From Candidatus Scalindua sp. SCAELEC01 (GTDB taxonomy: Bacteria; Planctomycetota; Brocadiia; Brocadiales; Scalinduaceae): 64,000 bases of DNA. The notes below the pieces were generated by a model. It did no database searches. It saw only the letters and a list, made by a program, of their open reading frames with translations, and had not been told where the DNA came from. This document shows, piece by piece, positions 46,051-54,648 of this stretch. Made by a program: the position numbers and the translations under genes. Where the stretch lies: positions 16,196 to 80,195 of the forward strand of contig SHMT01000022.1 of NCBI GenBank assembly GCA_004282745.1. Reading direction: 5' to 3'. Each line of letters starts with the position of its first letter. The stretch's first letter is position 1.

Positions 46051-47190
46051 TTAATATAATCCCGCTTTAACCACGTGCTTACTGCTCTCCAAAAGCCTTG
46101 GGTTCCTGACTCCATCCAGGCTGATTCCGTACTCTATCGCAAGGGAAGTGGGAGGTACACGAACGGCCCTGTCACGTTCAAACATATTTGGAATAAAAAA
46201 ACTTTCATCCAGCCGGTGAAACACCACCTGCCCCTCTTCCTCATAGTTTACGACCTTGGATAGACGTTCACTATCCGGTTCCTTGCCATTATCCATTTCA
46301 ACCACCTGTACTATCATCCTGGGGCCTAGCGGAAAGTAATCAAGATCATAGGTAGACGATGCTTCTATTTCGAGACAGAGACCAAAAAGCGTATTACCAT
46401 ATCCTGAAATGTGAACGGCATTCGGAAAATATTCCTCTTTGAACCTCATGAATGCCTCTTTTCCTATTGAAATACCACCGTAATGTACACCTTTTATGGA
46501 CAAACGCTCTTGATCGCTCATACGCAATGCTAGCGTTGCAAGGACTGGAGGAGTGGTATATAAGACCTCTATTTCCTGTGTCTCGATGATGTCCATCGCC
46601 TGCTCCAGTATGTGGTCAAGATACCGTTTGCTTGCGAATGACTCAGCGGGCATCTTTTTTGCCCATCTAGGATCAAAATCAATGGAAAAAGGATCCATGC
46701 TTCCCATTTTATGAGCGACCGGCCCCACCGCCTTACCAATTATGTGCGGGCCACTTGGTCCAATCCACAACCAGTTACCACCGGTAGGAAAATTACGTTT
46801 CCCGGCAATAAAGGCAAACCAGTCAACGAAGACCGCATGAAATTCCTCATTGCGATAAGCCGTTACTTTGGGCCGACCGGTAGTACCTGCGGTTTCACCG
46901 AGAATAAAGTCCTTTTTTTGGTTAAGAAAAAACCTTGGAATGAAATGCTCAATTGGATATCTCCTTAAATCATCCTCACACATCGGCCCGAAAAGCTTTA
47001 AATCATCAAGGGCCTTTATCTCTTTCTTCGCCTTAATCCCCAGCTCACTCTCTTTATCAAGCCAGTATTGACTCCCATAGTCTGGATCAAAGTGTCTGGA
47101 TACAACTGACTTCAACCACTCATCTGGCGACAGGCCAAACCACGTTGAGTTCCGGAATTGAAATGAATCTGCATTATCTGTACGTATCAT
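46051..47190 (-). CDS. PaaK-like adenylate-forming ligase
   Basis: The P-loop GETAGTTGRPKVT near residue 100 and the adenylate motif ISGYGNTLFG, with YFPLGPRM, place it among phenylacetate-CoA-ligase-like enzymes, but the C-terminal domain is short (379 residues in all). Such enzymes activate aryl or fatty acids to adenylates or CoA esters. It lies 94 bp from the MMPL transporter and on the same strand as the SCP2-like and reductase genes, so a shared lipid pathway is inferred. Confidence 0.78.
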   Translation of the reverse strand: MIRTDNADSFQFRNSTWFGLSPDEWLKSVVSRHFDPDYGSQYWLDKESELGIKAKKEIKALDDLKLFGPMCEDDLRRYPIEHFIPRFFLNQKKDFILGETAGTTGRPKVTAYRNEEFHAVFVDWFAFIAGKRNFPTGGNWLWIGPSGPHIIGKAVGPVAHKMGSMDPFSIDFDPRWAKKMPAESFASKRYLDHILEQAMDIIETQEIEVLYTTPPVLATLALRMSDQERLSIKGVHYGGISIGKEAFMRFKEEYFPNAVHISGYGNTLFGLCLEIEASSTYDLDYFPLGPRMIVQVVEMDNGKEPDSERLSKVVNYEEEGQVVFHRLDESFFIPNMFERDRAVRVPPTSLAIEYGISLDGVRNPRLLESSKHVVKAGLY

Positions 47191-47284
47191 TATTTCTCAT
47201 ATTTTTACTCCTGTAGGCGCTGTTTTCCAAACAGCCTTTTACCAATCCGCCTGTCATTTGGCGGGCAGTACATTTCAGGACGAT

Positions 47285-49612
47285 TTAAAATTTTGGTTTA
47301 AATAATAAAATACACGCCGGTAAAATAAACAGATCGGCGACAATCGCGCTCACCATTGTTATGCCGGTCAGCAGGCCAAAATATTGAATGGCCTTAAAGT
47401 TTGAGAGACAAAAAACGAGGAACCCGCATGTAGCAACAACGGTCGTGAAAATCAGTGCCCTGCCCACTCCGGAGAGTGCACGTTGTATTGCAAGGTAATG
47501 ATCCCCTTCTCCTTTAAACTCTTCTTTGAAACGGTAGAGAAAATGGATTGTATCATCAACCGATATCCCTATCGCGACACTCGCAATCATAATTGTCGCA
47601 ACATCCAGATTTATCCCTACGTATCCCATAACGCCTACGGTAATGGCAATGGGAATCAAGTTGGGTATCATACTCAACATACCAATCCTGGCAGATTTTA
47701 AGAGCAGTGCAATACAGATGAATACCAAGATAAAGGCAAGGGAAAATGTCTTTATCTGACTCTCAATCAGGTATCCCTGCATCTCCATAATTAGTGTCAC
47801 AATACCCGTTATCGTGCAACCAACACTCAGCGGAAAATTTGCCGTAACGAATCCTTCTATCTCATTTACGATCTCCCGAAACCGGGAAGAACCAACGTTT
47901 TTCATTCTTACGGTAATACGTCCTTCGTTGTAATCTTCTGTGTAAAGACTTTTCACGATAGTGTCTCCGTGCAGTGATGCCAGCTTTACATAATCAATTG
48001 CCTTATCCTCGGTTATCACTGAACTGTTTTGGTTATCCTTATTCAGTAACCTATTAATGTGTTTCACATAATCCGTTACCGAGACAGTCTTGGTCACCTC
48101 AGGGATTCCATGTAAATAGTCCTGCAATTTCTCCATCGTCGCAAGAACTTCCGGCTGAAAAATACCATCCATATTCCCGGCATCAACAACTATGTCCAGG
48201 GGAATAAGACCCATTAATTTCTCTTCAATATGTTCCGTTGATCGTGCTATTTCACTGCTCTTGGGAAAGGACTCAAATATACTGGATTCAGTTTTAATCT
48301 TTGTAATTCCGTATATCGCCGCACCAACGAAAACCACACTTATGGCAAAAATAGAGAGCGCGTTATTCTTAACAAACGTTCCGATAAAGTCGTATAGGCC
48401 GCGAGATTCCACACTGTTTAACTCGCGCCCTTTTTGCTTATCCATGAAAGGTCTGCTCAACCATACCGGAAGAAGAGAGAGTATGCCAGGAACAAGGGTG
48501 ATGCAGACAAAAAATGACATCATGATTCCTGAAGCCATAAAGATACCGGTTGTCTTTACCGGTATCACATCACTCAGTACCAGTGAAAGGAAGCCAATTG
48601 AAGTCGTAACACAGGTGAGAAAACAGGGCACAGTTATGTGCTTGATTGTTCTCTGTATACTCTCTCCCCTGTTCCCCGAGAGCTTAAGTTCCTGATAAAA
48701 CCTGTTTAATATGTGCACGGTAGTAGCTAAGGAGATGATAAAAATAAGGGGGATAAGCATCCCGGATACCATATTCATCTTATTGCCAAAAATGACGAAC
48801 AGGCCAACTGTCCACATAATATTTATGCTTATTGTTATTGCTGGAATTAAGACACCGGAAATATTCTTAAAAAGTACCACCAGTATAATGATCGCCACAG
48901 CAAACATTACCGGAGTAAAAGTCCTCATGTCTTTTTGCGACATTCGGTCCAGTTCTGTATTTACGATCGATGGACCTGCCAGAAAGAAACCCTTCTGTTG
49001 ACCATTCCCCTCACCCCTTTCCTCTTTTACGAGAGGCTGAGACGGATCACTATTATTTTCACTGTCTACCGTCCTCATTATCTCCCTCGTCTCTTTCACC
49101 AATTGCTCCCTCAATTCTGGTGATCCTTTTTTTACCGTAGCTATAATGGCGGTTGTTTCACCATCGCTCGATATTACATTGTTAACGTACATCGGGTCAT
49201 CTAAAATCTTCTCTTTAAAAACCTCAATGACGGGCTTTGACTTGTCTCTCTTTAATCTCTCTTTAAAATAGGGAGATGATAACTTCTCTTTATAAACACT
49301 TGCTAACGATAGTACGCTCCTTACGCCCGTAACCCCTTCCAACCTTGTTGCAATAGTATTAATTAACTTAATTTTTTTGCCGGTAAACAGATCATCGCCA
49401 TCGATCGAGATTATGAGGAATTCATCATCCCCAAACTTGTCTATAAAGTCGTAATAGTAATCGAGTCTCGGATCGTTATGTTTCAACCATACTTCAATGG
49501 AATTGTCGGTCTTCGATCTACTTGCATAATGGCCAAAGAGACCGGTGAGAATCGCTATCAGGACAAAAAACAGTATACGGTATTTCAATACAAAATCTGC
49601 AATGTTGTCCAT
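47285..49612 (-). CDS. RND superfamily (MMPL-type) exporter
   Basis: A 775-residue protein with two repeats: N-terminal helix (RILFFVLIAILTGLFGHYA), a large periplasmic loop, then helices 2-6 (MFAVAIIILVVLFKNISGVL onward). The second half repeats this, starting at NALSIFAISVVFVGAAIYG. GISVDDTIHFLYRFKEEF is the conserved helix-4 motif with the proton-relay Asp pair. Relatives export hopanoids and other lipids. It sits between a ligase and an SCP2-like gene. Confidence 0.9.
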   Translation of the reverse strand: MDNIADFVLKYRILFFVLIAILTGLFGHYASRSKTDNSIEVWLKHNDPRLDYYYDFIDKFGDDEFLIISIDGDDLFTGKKIKLINTIATRLEGVTGVRSVLSLASVYKEKLSSPYFKERLKRDKSKPVIEVFKEKILDDPMYVNNVISSDGETTAIIATVKKGSPELREQLVKETREIMRTVDSENNSDPSQPLVKEERGEGNGQQKGFFLAGPSIVNTELDRMSQKDMRTFTPVMFAVAIIILVVLFKNISGVLIPAITISINIMWTVGLFVIFGNKMNMVSGMLIPLIFIISLATTVHILNRFYQELKLSGNRGESIQRTIKHITVPCFLTCVTTSIGFLSLVLSDVIPVKTTGIFMASGIMMSFFVCITLVPGILSLLPVWLSRPFMDKQKGRELNSVESRGLYDFIGTFVKNNALSIFAISVVFVGAAIYGITKIKTESSIFESFPKSSEIARSTEHIEEKLMGLIPLDIVVDAGNMDGIFQPEVLATMEKLQDYLHGIPEVTKTVSVTDYVKHINRLLNKDNQNSSVITEDKAIDYVKLASLHGDTIVKSLYTEDYNEGRITVRMKNVGSSRFREIVNEIEGFVTANFPLSVGCTITGIVTLIMEMQGYLIESQIKTFSLAFILVFICIALLLKSARIGMLSMIPNLIPIAITVGVMGYVGINLDVATIMIASVAIGISVDDTIHFLYRFKEEFKGEGDHYLAIQRALSGVGRALIFTTVVATCGFLVFCLSNFKAIQYFGLLTGITMVSAIVADLFILPACILLFKPKF

Positions 49613-49675
49613 ATTACGTTGAGTTCTGAGTGCCTAATGAAAATTTTTTAACCATTTTTGGCAAAATACTTTTTA

Positions 49676-49725
49676 GTGTCTGAACGAAAACCCTGTGTTT
49701 GAATGAAAAGTGCCTAGGTACAAGG
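49676..49725 (-). mobile_element. 145-bp MITE-like element (family A), truncated copy
   Basis: Only the outer 50 bp of the duplicated right end remains (GTGTCTGAACGAAAACCCTG through GCCTAGGTACAAGG). Confidence 0.85.
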
Positions 49726-49904
49726 TAAATTTCCAAAAAACTGATTCTGGTCATTCGCCTGCCCGAATGAATCGTCCAGGCGGGGACATTGCTATTTGAT
49801 ATTTGTTTGCGATTTGTAATTCGAGTTTTGTAATTTATTAACTCCTGACCGGTTCTGGCTAGTCAGATTAGGGCTTGGTTAGTGAAGTCCTCCCGTCTTC
49901 TACT

Positions 49905-50348
49905 CTACAGATAATGAATCAGGACGTTCATTTTAAGGGCGATCATTATGTCACCCGTTATCTTGACCTTTCTACTGAAAAAAGCCTTTTGCGGTGTAAC
50001 CTCTCTCTTTAAGATAGAGATAAATGTCTCACTATCCATGCTAAATGTCGATACTGAACGTAATTCTGCCTCATGAGGCGATGAACTTGTATCTGGGTAA
50101 TTTCTTACAACACGTTTTAAAAGTCCCCCTTCCACGACAATAGTCCAGCTACCGCCGTGGTCTCCATCTATGTCAAATCTGATAACGGTATTAAGACTCT
50201 CAATCTTGGGCAGAGGGCACAAGTTCACACGGGCAAAAATGAACTCTTCAAAATAGGTGGCAGGTGATGTTATATTTACAATCTCCGGTCGTTTTTCAAA
50301 ATCTCCCGGTTTTATATCAATCGCATTACTAATCTTATAATCATTCAT
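49905..50348 (-). CDS. SCP2 sterol-carrier-like domain protein
   Basis: The fold pattern ends in KVKITGDIMIALKMNVLIHYL, typical of SCP2 lipid-binding domains. FDIDGDHGGSWTIVVEGG is a central beta hairpin. ATG 50348 gives 147 residues. The open frame runs upstream into the 145-bp repeat at 50424, so the repeat may have removed the original start or promoter. It probably binds a hydrophobic ligand. It lies between the reductase and the exporter. Confidence 0.65.
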   Translation of the reverse strand: MNDYKISNAIDIKPGDFEKRPEIVNITSPATYFEEFIFARVNLCPLPKIESLNTVIRFDIDGDHGGSWTIVVEGGLLKRVVRNYPDTSSSPHEAELRSVSTFSMDSETFISILKREVTPQKAFFSRKVKITGDIMIALKMNVLIHYL

Positions 50349-50423
50349 TAGTAGGTCTATTTTCAGTAATAAAAAATCGTAATCCTTTAGACAGTTAAAT
50401 TGATTGTTGCCTTCGGGTAGATA

Positions 50424-50568
50424 GTGTCTGAACGAAAACCCTGTGTTTGAATGAAAAGTGCCTAGGTACAAGGCGCGTAATAATTTCGTAACCGGAACGT
50501 ACAATTGTACTTGAGGATTGCGAAATTATTGCAGCAACGCAGTAGATGGGTAGTTTTCGTTCAAACAC
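50424..50568 (-). mobile_element. 145-bp MITE-like element (family A), copy 8, intact, inverted
   Basis: It is full length and nearly identical to copy 1 on the opposite strand. TAGATA flanks it at 50418-50423 and 50569-50574. It lies 12 bp after the reductase stop codon, within the presumed operon. Confidence 0.92.
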
Positions 50569-50580
50569 TAGATAGTGCAG

Positions 50581-51834
50581 TTAGGCTCTTTGCAGTACTT
50601 CCCGGTTTTCCTCACCCCAATTATGAGAAATAGCAAAGTCCATCAACACCTTGACCAACTCCTTTGTCATAGCTGGGCACACAATACCGGTACCCGTTAA
50701 AACCTTCCGAGTATTACTCCCATCAAATCGTAATTTACTATATAGATACGAGTTATAAGACCTTGTCTGGCGAAGGAGCAATTTTTCCATTGTATTCAGT
50801 TTTTTCTGTTCAAGCACTCTCTCGATCTTCAGATCTATACCCTTGATTTCGAGGAGCGGCATTAACAAATCTCGTAATTCACTGAGCTTCGGTGGATTTG
50901 GATTTGTGATATGAAAAATTTTGTCTACACTCTCTTTCGATTTTAAAATTGCAACGATAGCATCAGCAACATAATCTATAGGAACGAGATTAATGGCGGC
51001 ATCGGGGTCTCCAGGTACCCTGATGGTAACATCGTCTCCATCCTCATTTTCATGGTGGGTAAAGAAATTTTTCATAGTGAACAAGATCTTTGCGAATAGG
51101 TAGAGATTATTAAATTTACCCGTAGCCCCGGACCGAGAATCTCCAACTATGATACCCGGACGATATATCGTAAAGGGAATATCATTAGTTTTTGCATATT
51201 TAATCACAACTTGCTCGGCGATGAATTTACTCCTCTCATACTCATTATTGAAAAGGGGCTCATGCACCATCTCATGTTCGCAAATCATACCATCCTGTCT
51301 ACCAGCCACATATGCAGTACTTATGTAATGAAACCTCTTTGGCTTTTCACAATTAGCAAACCGCAGTACGTTTTCCGTCCCTTTGACGTTAACGGCCATA
51401 TGTTCATCCGTTCCCTGCGTTTCGAAATGGGTCACAGCAGCACAGTGAAAGACTTCGTCTACTTCACGAGCCAACTTACTGTATACTTTTACTTCTAGCC
51501 CCAAACCACTGGAAGGTAAATCTCCCTCGATAATTTCTATATTACGCAAAAACCGATCGTAGAGAGTCTCTTTTACAAACGCGTGATCCGCACCCATGAA
51601 CTGTTGTTCCTGTAGGTATTCGTCGAACCAATTGCCCAGAACTCGGTCCTTAATAAAAGCCTCCCTACCAAATGATTGGAGGGGAGTCTGATTATCTCTC
51701 TTACGTATCAACAACCTCAGCTTATAACCAGAGGCCAAAAGCCTTCGGGTAATGGCGTTACCGAGAAAACCTGTCGATCCCGTAACTAAAATAATCTTCC
51801 CCCTTTTCTCCATATTACATAGGGTCCTTCCCAT
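50581..51834 (-). CDS. Extended SDR, thioester/fatty-acyl reductase-like
   Basis: The Rossmann motif is IILVTGSTGFLGNAI near residue 15. The catalytic pair appears in NNEYERSKFIAEQV (Tyr-x3-Lys), with IYRPGIIVGDSRSG, as in thioester reductases and fatty acyl-CoA reductases. It probably uses NADPH to reduce an acyl thioester or carries out a related redox step. ATG 51813 (MEKRGK) is an alternative start. The neighbouring ligase, SCP2-like protein and exporter fit a lipid route. Confidence 0.82.
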   Translation of the reverse strand: MGRTLCNMEKRGKIILVTGSTGFLGNAITRRLLASGYKLRLLIRKRDNQTPLQSFGREAFIKDRVLGNWFDEYLQEQQFMGADHAFVKETLYDRFLRNIEIIEGDLPSSGLGLEVKVYSKLAREVDEVFHCAAVTHFETQGTDEHMAVNVKGTENVLRFANCEKPKRFHYISTAYVAGRQDGMICEHEMVHEPLFNNEYERSKFIAEQVVIKYAKTNDIPFTIYRPGIIVGDSRSGATGKFNNLYLFAKILFTMKNFFTHHENEDGDDVTIRVPGDPDAAINLVPIDYVADAIVAILKSKESVDKIFHITNPNPPKLSELRDLLMPLLEIKGIDLKIERVLEQKKLNTMEKLLLRQTRSYNSYLYSKLRFDGSNTRKVLTGTGIVCPAMTKELVKVLMDFAISHNWGEENREVLQRA

Positions 51835-51866
51835 TACTCATGTAGAAACACATCATCTATTATTTA

Positions 51867-52011
51867 GTGTTTGAACGAAAACTACCCATCTACTACGTTG
51901 CTGCAACAATTTCGAAATCCTCAAGTACAATTGTACGCTCAGGTTACGGAATTGTTACGCGCCTTGTACCTGGACACTTTTCATTCAAACACAGGGTTTT
52001 CGTTCAGACAC
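51867..52011 (+). mobile_element. 145-bp MITE-like element (family A), copy 9, intact
   Basis: It is exactly 145 bp, with TATTTA duplicated at 51861-51866 and 52012-52017. The following 52018-52722 holds only frames without coding support. Confidence 0.92.
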
Positions 52012-52722
52012 TATTTACCTTTACTTGGGCAGCTTCATGGACAGCCTCTCCAATTTTATTGTAATCGGCCGGCTTTTGAATTAATTTTAATGACCCGTGA
52101 AGAGCTTGCCTACATCCTGCGATGTAATTCTCAGATTGTCTGCTATGTCCTGCTTTATCTTTATCCTTATTAAATTTTCTATCAAAATTTCAAGAACAAG
52201 TATTTCGTTTTCAGAAAGTTTCATTGCGAAACTCATTACCCCTGTTCTTCATTTCAATATGCAGCTTAATGAAACCAAAACAGAATATTATTTTAAAATA
52301 GCAACAGGTAATACAAAAGTCAAGATTTTTGAACTTGTGTACTTTTAGATTTAGTATCTACCGTAACCTGATCTCCCTGTCTGCGTTTGGGTGCACTCGG
52401 AGTTTGAATAGAGAGCTTACCCCTGGGACTGCTCTGTAGAGTACAGGGAGAATAGTTGTTTTTCTCTGAGAACGATACGCAAAAATTTCATTACTGGAGT
52501 AATATTCAATGACCGATTTAATTTATGGACAATCAACCATCATCTTTGTATCATTCTTTGTCATGGTATACTTGAAGCTTAGACTTGATTCTGAGATTTT
52601 ATCGTGTGTAAGCATGGATGGTCAAATGGTTCAGAATTGAGTATAAGGCCGAACGAAATTGTTATCTAATACGTTAACTTATTAAGGACTAGAAGGATCC
52701 AATTTGTATTTCATTTACTGAT

Positions 52723-53100
52723 ATGGAAAAGATGACAAAAGGTCAATTGGAAGCAAAAATCGGCGAGGCGATCATAAAGTTTGAGAAAGAATTTATGGGT
52801 AGAGGGCCTATTGAAACAACTACCTATTTAATAAAGGATATGATATTTGTACGACTTAAGGGTGTGCTGACTCCGGCCGAAGAGCAATTGGCCAAGACCG
52901 TAGAGGGAGCAGATTTGATAAAGAAAACCCGTGTTCAATTACTAGAGGGGGCAAGGTCTTTACTGAGAGCTATTATTATTGATATTACCGATTGTAAGAT
53001 TAAGAGCATGCATTCTGACATAAGCACGAAAACCGGTGAGAGGATAATCGTTTTCGTGTTAGACAAGAATCTGGAGTTAACTTTTAAAAGTAGTCAATAA
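52723..53100 (+). CDS. DUF2294 family protein
   Basis: RGPIETTTYLIKDMIFVRLK then GVLTPAEEQLAKT are the family hallmark. The 125-residue protein is cytoplasmic, with no signal peptide. Function is unknown. Its stop codon directly abuts a family B repeat beginning at 53101. Confidence 0.85.
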   Translation: MEKMTKGQLEAKIGEAIIKFEKEFMGRGPIETTTYLIKDMIFVRLKGVLTPAEEQLAKTVEGADLIKKTRVQLLEGARSLLRAIIIDITDCKIKSMHSDISTKTGERIIVFVLDKNLELTFKSSQ

Positions 53101-53206
53101 TATACTCATCTGATAATGATTTTCGGATAAAATCCGAGATCAATTGGGCGAGTAAAGTGCTCGACTCCTTTTATTCGGGGATAACGGTAACCGAAATCGG
53201 TTTTTG
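53101..53206 (+). mobile_element. TATACYCATC-type repeat (family B)
   Basis: It begins TATACTCATCTGATAATG immediately after the preceding stop codon, includes TCGGATAAAATCCGA, and fades near ACCGAAATCGGTTTT. Confidence 0.7.
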
Positions 53207-53293
53207 CATTGAAGTGGAATTGAGATCATAGGGTAAGTATATGCCCATTACAAAGTGGTTTACTTAAAAATTGAAGATCATTTCAGAAAATAT

Positions 53294-53321
53294 TTGATTA
53301 ATATATTTCTTAAATTATACT
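53294..53321 (+). promoter_or_regulatory. Promoter for a candidate small RNA
   Basis: TTGATT (53294-53299), a 16-bp spacer and TATACT (53316-53321) precede the structured, non-coding stretch up to 53448. Confidence 0.5.
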
Positions 53322-53327
53322 ATAGAA

Positions 53328-53448
53328 AAATAGCAGGGGGACTGCGTAAGAATTCTTTAGCCATTGACTAATGAATCGTTACAAAGTAAGCCGGGATCAT
53401 TTAGACGCACTCTTTTAGAAAAGTGCGGAAAATGATGTCGGCTTTTTT
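53328..53448 (+). ncRNA. Candidate ~120-nt structured RNA or leader ending in a terminator
   Basis: From the predicted start it reads through a small GCAG/CTGC hairpin, then a long two-part stem: AAGCCGGGATCATTT with AAATGATGTCGGCTT, inner stem CGCAC/GTGCG, then seven T residues. It contains no convincing frame. It ends 105 bp before the carbonic anhydrase start, so it may be a trans-acting RNA or a conditional leader of that gene. I cannot match it to a known family. Confidence 0.5.
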
Positions 53449-53553
53449 TGTGTTTAATTCAGGTTTTGAAGGAAGAGGAAAGCAGTTAAGAATTACGATA
53501 GCCGAAGACACTAATTCTTATCGTGTGTAAAAACTAAAATTAGGAGAGAAAGA

Positions 53554-54192
53554 GTGCAAACAAAAAAGTCTCAATCAACGATAACGCCTGAAAAGGCTCT
53601 TGAAATGTTAAAAGAAGGAAATTCAAGATTTGTACAGAATAAAAAGGAGGATAAAGACCTGTTGCAACAGGTCTCTTATGCCTGTAAAGGACAGTATCCC
53701 TTTGCTACAATACTGAGCTGTATCGATTCAAGGGTGCCTGCAGAAATAGTTTTTGATCAGGGAATAGGGGATATCTTCAGTATTCGCATAGCCGGAAATA
53801 TCATTAATGAAGACATTCTTGGCAGCATGGAATATGCCTGTAAAGTCGCCGGTTCAAAGCTGATAGTGGTGCTGGGACATAGCAATTGTGGCGCAGTTAA
53901 GGGGGCTTGCGACCGGGTAGAGTTGGGTAACCTTACAGGGCTGCTGGAAAAAATACTGCCGACCGTTAAGGAGGTCTCACGAACCCAAGGTGAAGGCCTA
54001 AGCGTTAGTACTTCGGAATTTGTACAGCATGTGGCCGAACAAAATGTCCTGCGAACTATTGGACAAATTAGTAATCAAAGTTCTATCCTAAGGGAGATGA
54101 TTGCGGATAAAAAAATCGATATAGCCGGGGGAATGTATGATGTTAATTCCGGTATGGTTACCTTCTTTAATAGCACGGAGGTTACCGTTTAA
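53554..54192 (+). CDS. Beta-carbonic anhydrase
   Basis: The zinc ligands and active-site pair are CIDSRVP (Cys, Asp, Arg) and HSNCGA (His, Cys). It starts at GTG behind AGGAGAG. The 212-residue protein has no signal peptide and should equilibrate CO2 and bicarbonate in the cytoplasm, useful for an autotroph. The candidate RNA and terminator upstream may regulate it. Confidence 0.93.
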   Translation: MQTKKSQSTITPEKALEMLKEGNSRFVQNKKEDKDLLQQVSYACKGQYPFATILSCIDSRVPAEIVFDQGIGDIFSIRIAGNIINEDILGSMEYACKVAGSKLIVVLGHSNCGAVKGACDRVELGNLTGLLEKILPTVKEVSRTQGEGLSVSTSEFVQHVAEQNVLRTIGQISNQSSILREMIADKKIDIAGGMYDVNSGMVTFFNSTEVTV

Positions 54193-54258
54193 CTGTGCCA
54201 TAAACAAATTGATCCTGTGCATCTTGAAGCAGGAAACTGAAAAAACGAATTTTACGTT

Positions 54259-54390
54259 TATACTAAAACCGATTTGGTTTTCGGTTTTACCGGAAACCAA
54301 ATCTTGGTGAAGGTATCCCCGGATTCCGAGGACTTTACTCGCTCAATTTTATCTCGGATTTTATCCGAAAACCATTATGAGATGAGTATA
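54259..54390 (-). mobile_element. TATACYCATC-type repeat (family B), 132-bp complete copy
   Basis: On the minus strand it starts TATACTCATCTCATAATGG and ends CCAAATCGGTTTTAGTATA. This is the longest copy with both termini, so it is a good reference for the family. Confidence 0.78.
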
Positions 54391-54440
54391 ACAAGCTGCT
54401 AGAGTCATGCTATTGGAAATTTATCTTAATTATTGAAAAT

Positions 54441-54562
54441 TAAATCTTGGTTGCCTGCCCGGCGTGTCGTTCAGGCGGTCCGTTATCCTCGGACAGACGC
54501 CGAGCACTTTATTCGCTCAATTTTCCCGATTTTATCAGGATACCCACCATGAGATGAGTATA
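54441..54562 (-). mobile_element. TATACYCATC-type repeat (family B), second tandem copy
   Basis: It is in the same orientation as the preceding copy, 50 bp away, with the TATACTCATCTCATGGTGG end next to the porin-cytochrome gene. The other end is diverged (CCAAGATTTAAT). Confidence 0.68.
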
Positions 54563-54648
54563 TAAGTATGGTGAACGGTGCTCCTTTGATGAAAACAGAA
54601 AAAAAATACGAAACAACGTTCCTTAATTTAAGTATGGAGGAGGTATTA

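Noticed and set aside
49905..50504. Longer SCP2-like protein starting at 50504
   Set aside because: The first 27 or so residues would be encoded by the 145-bp repeat. The start near 50348 is preferred.
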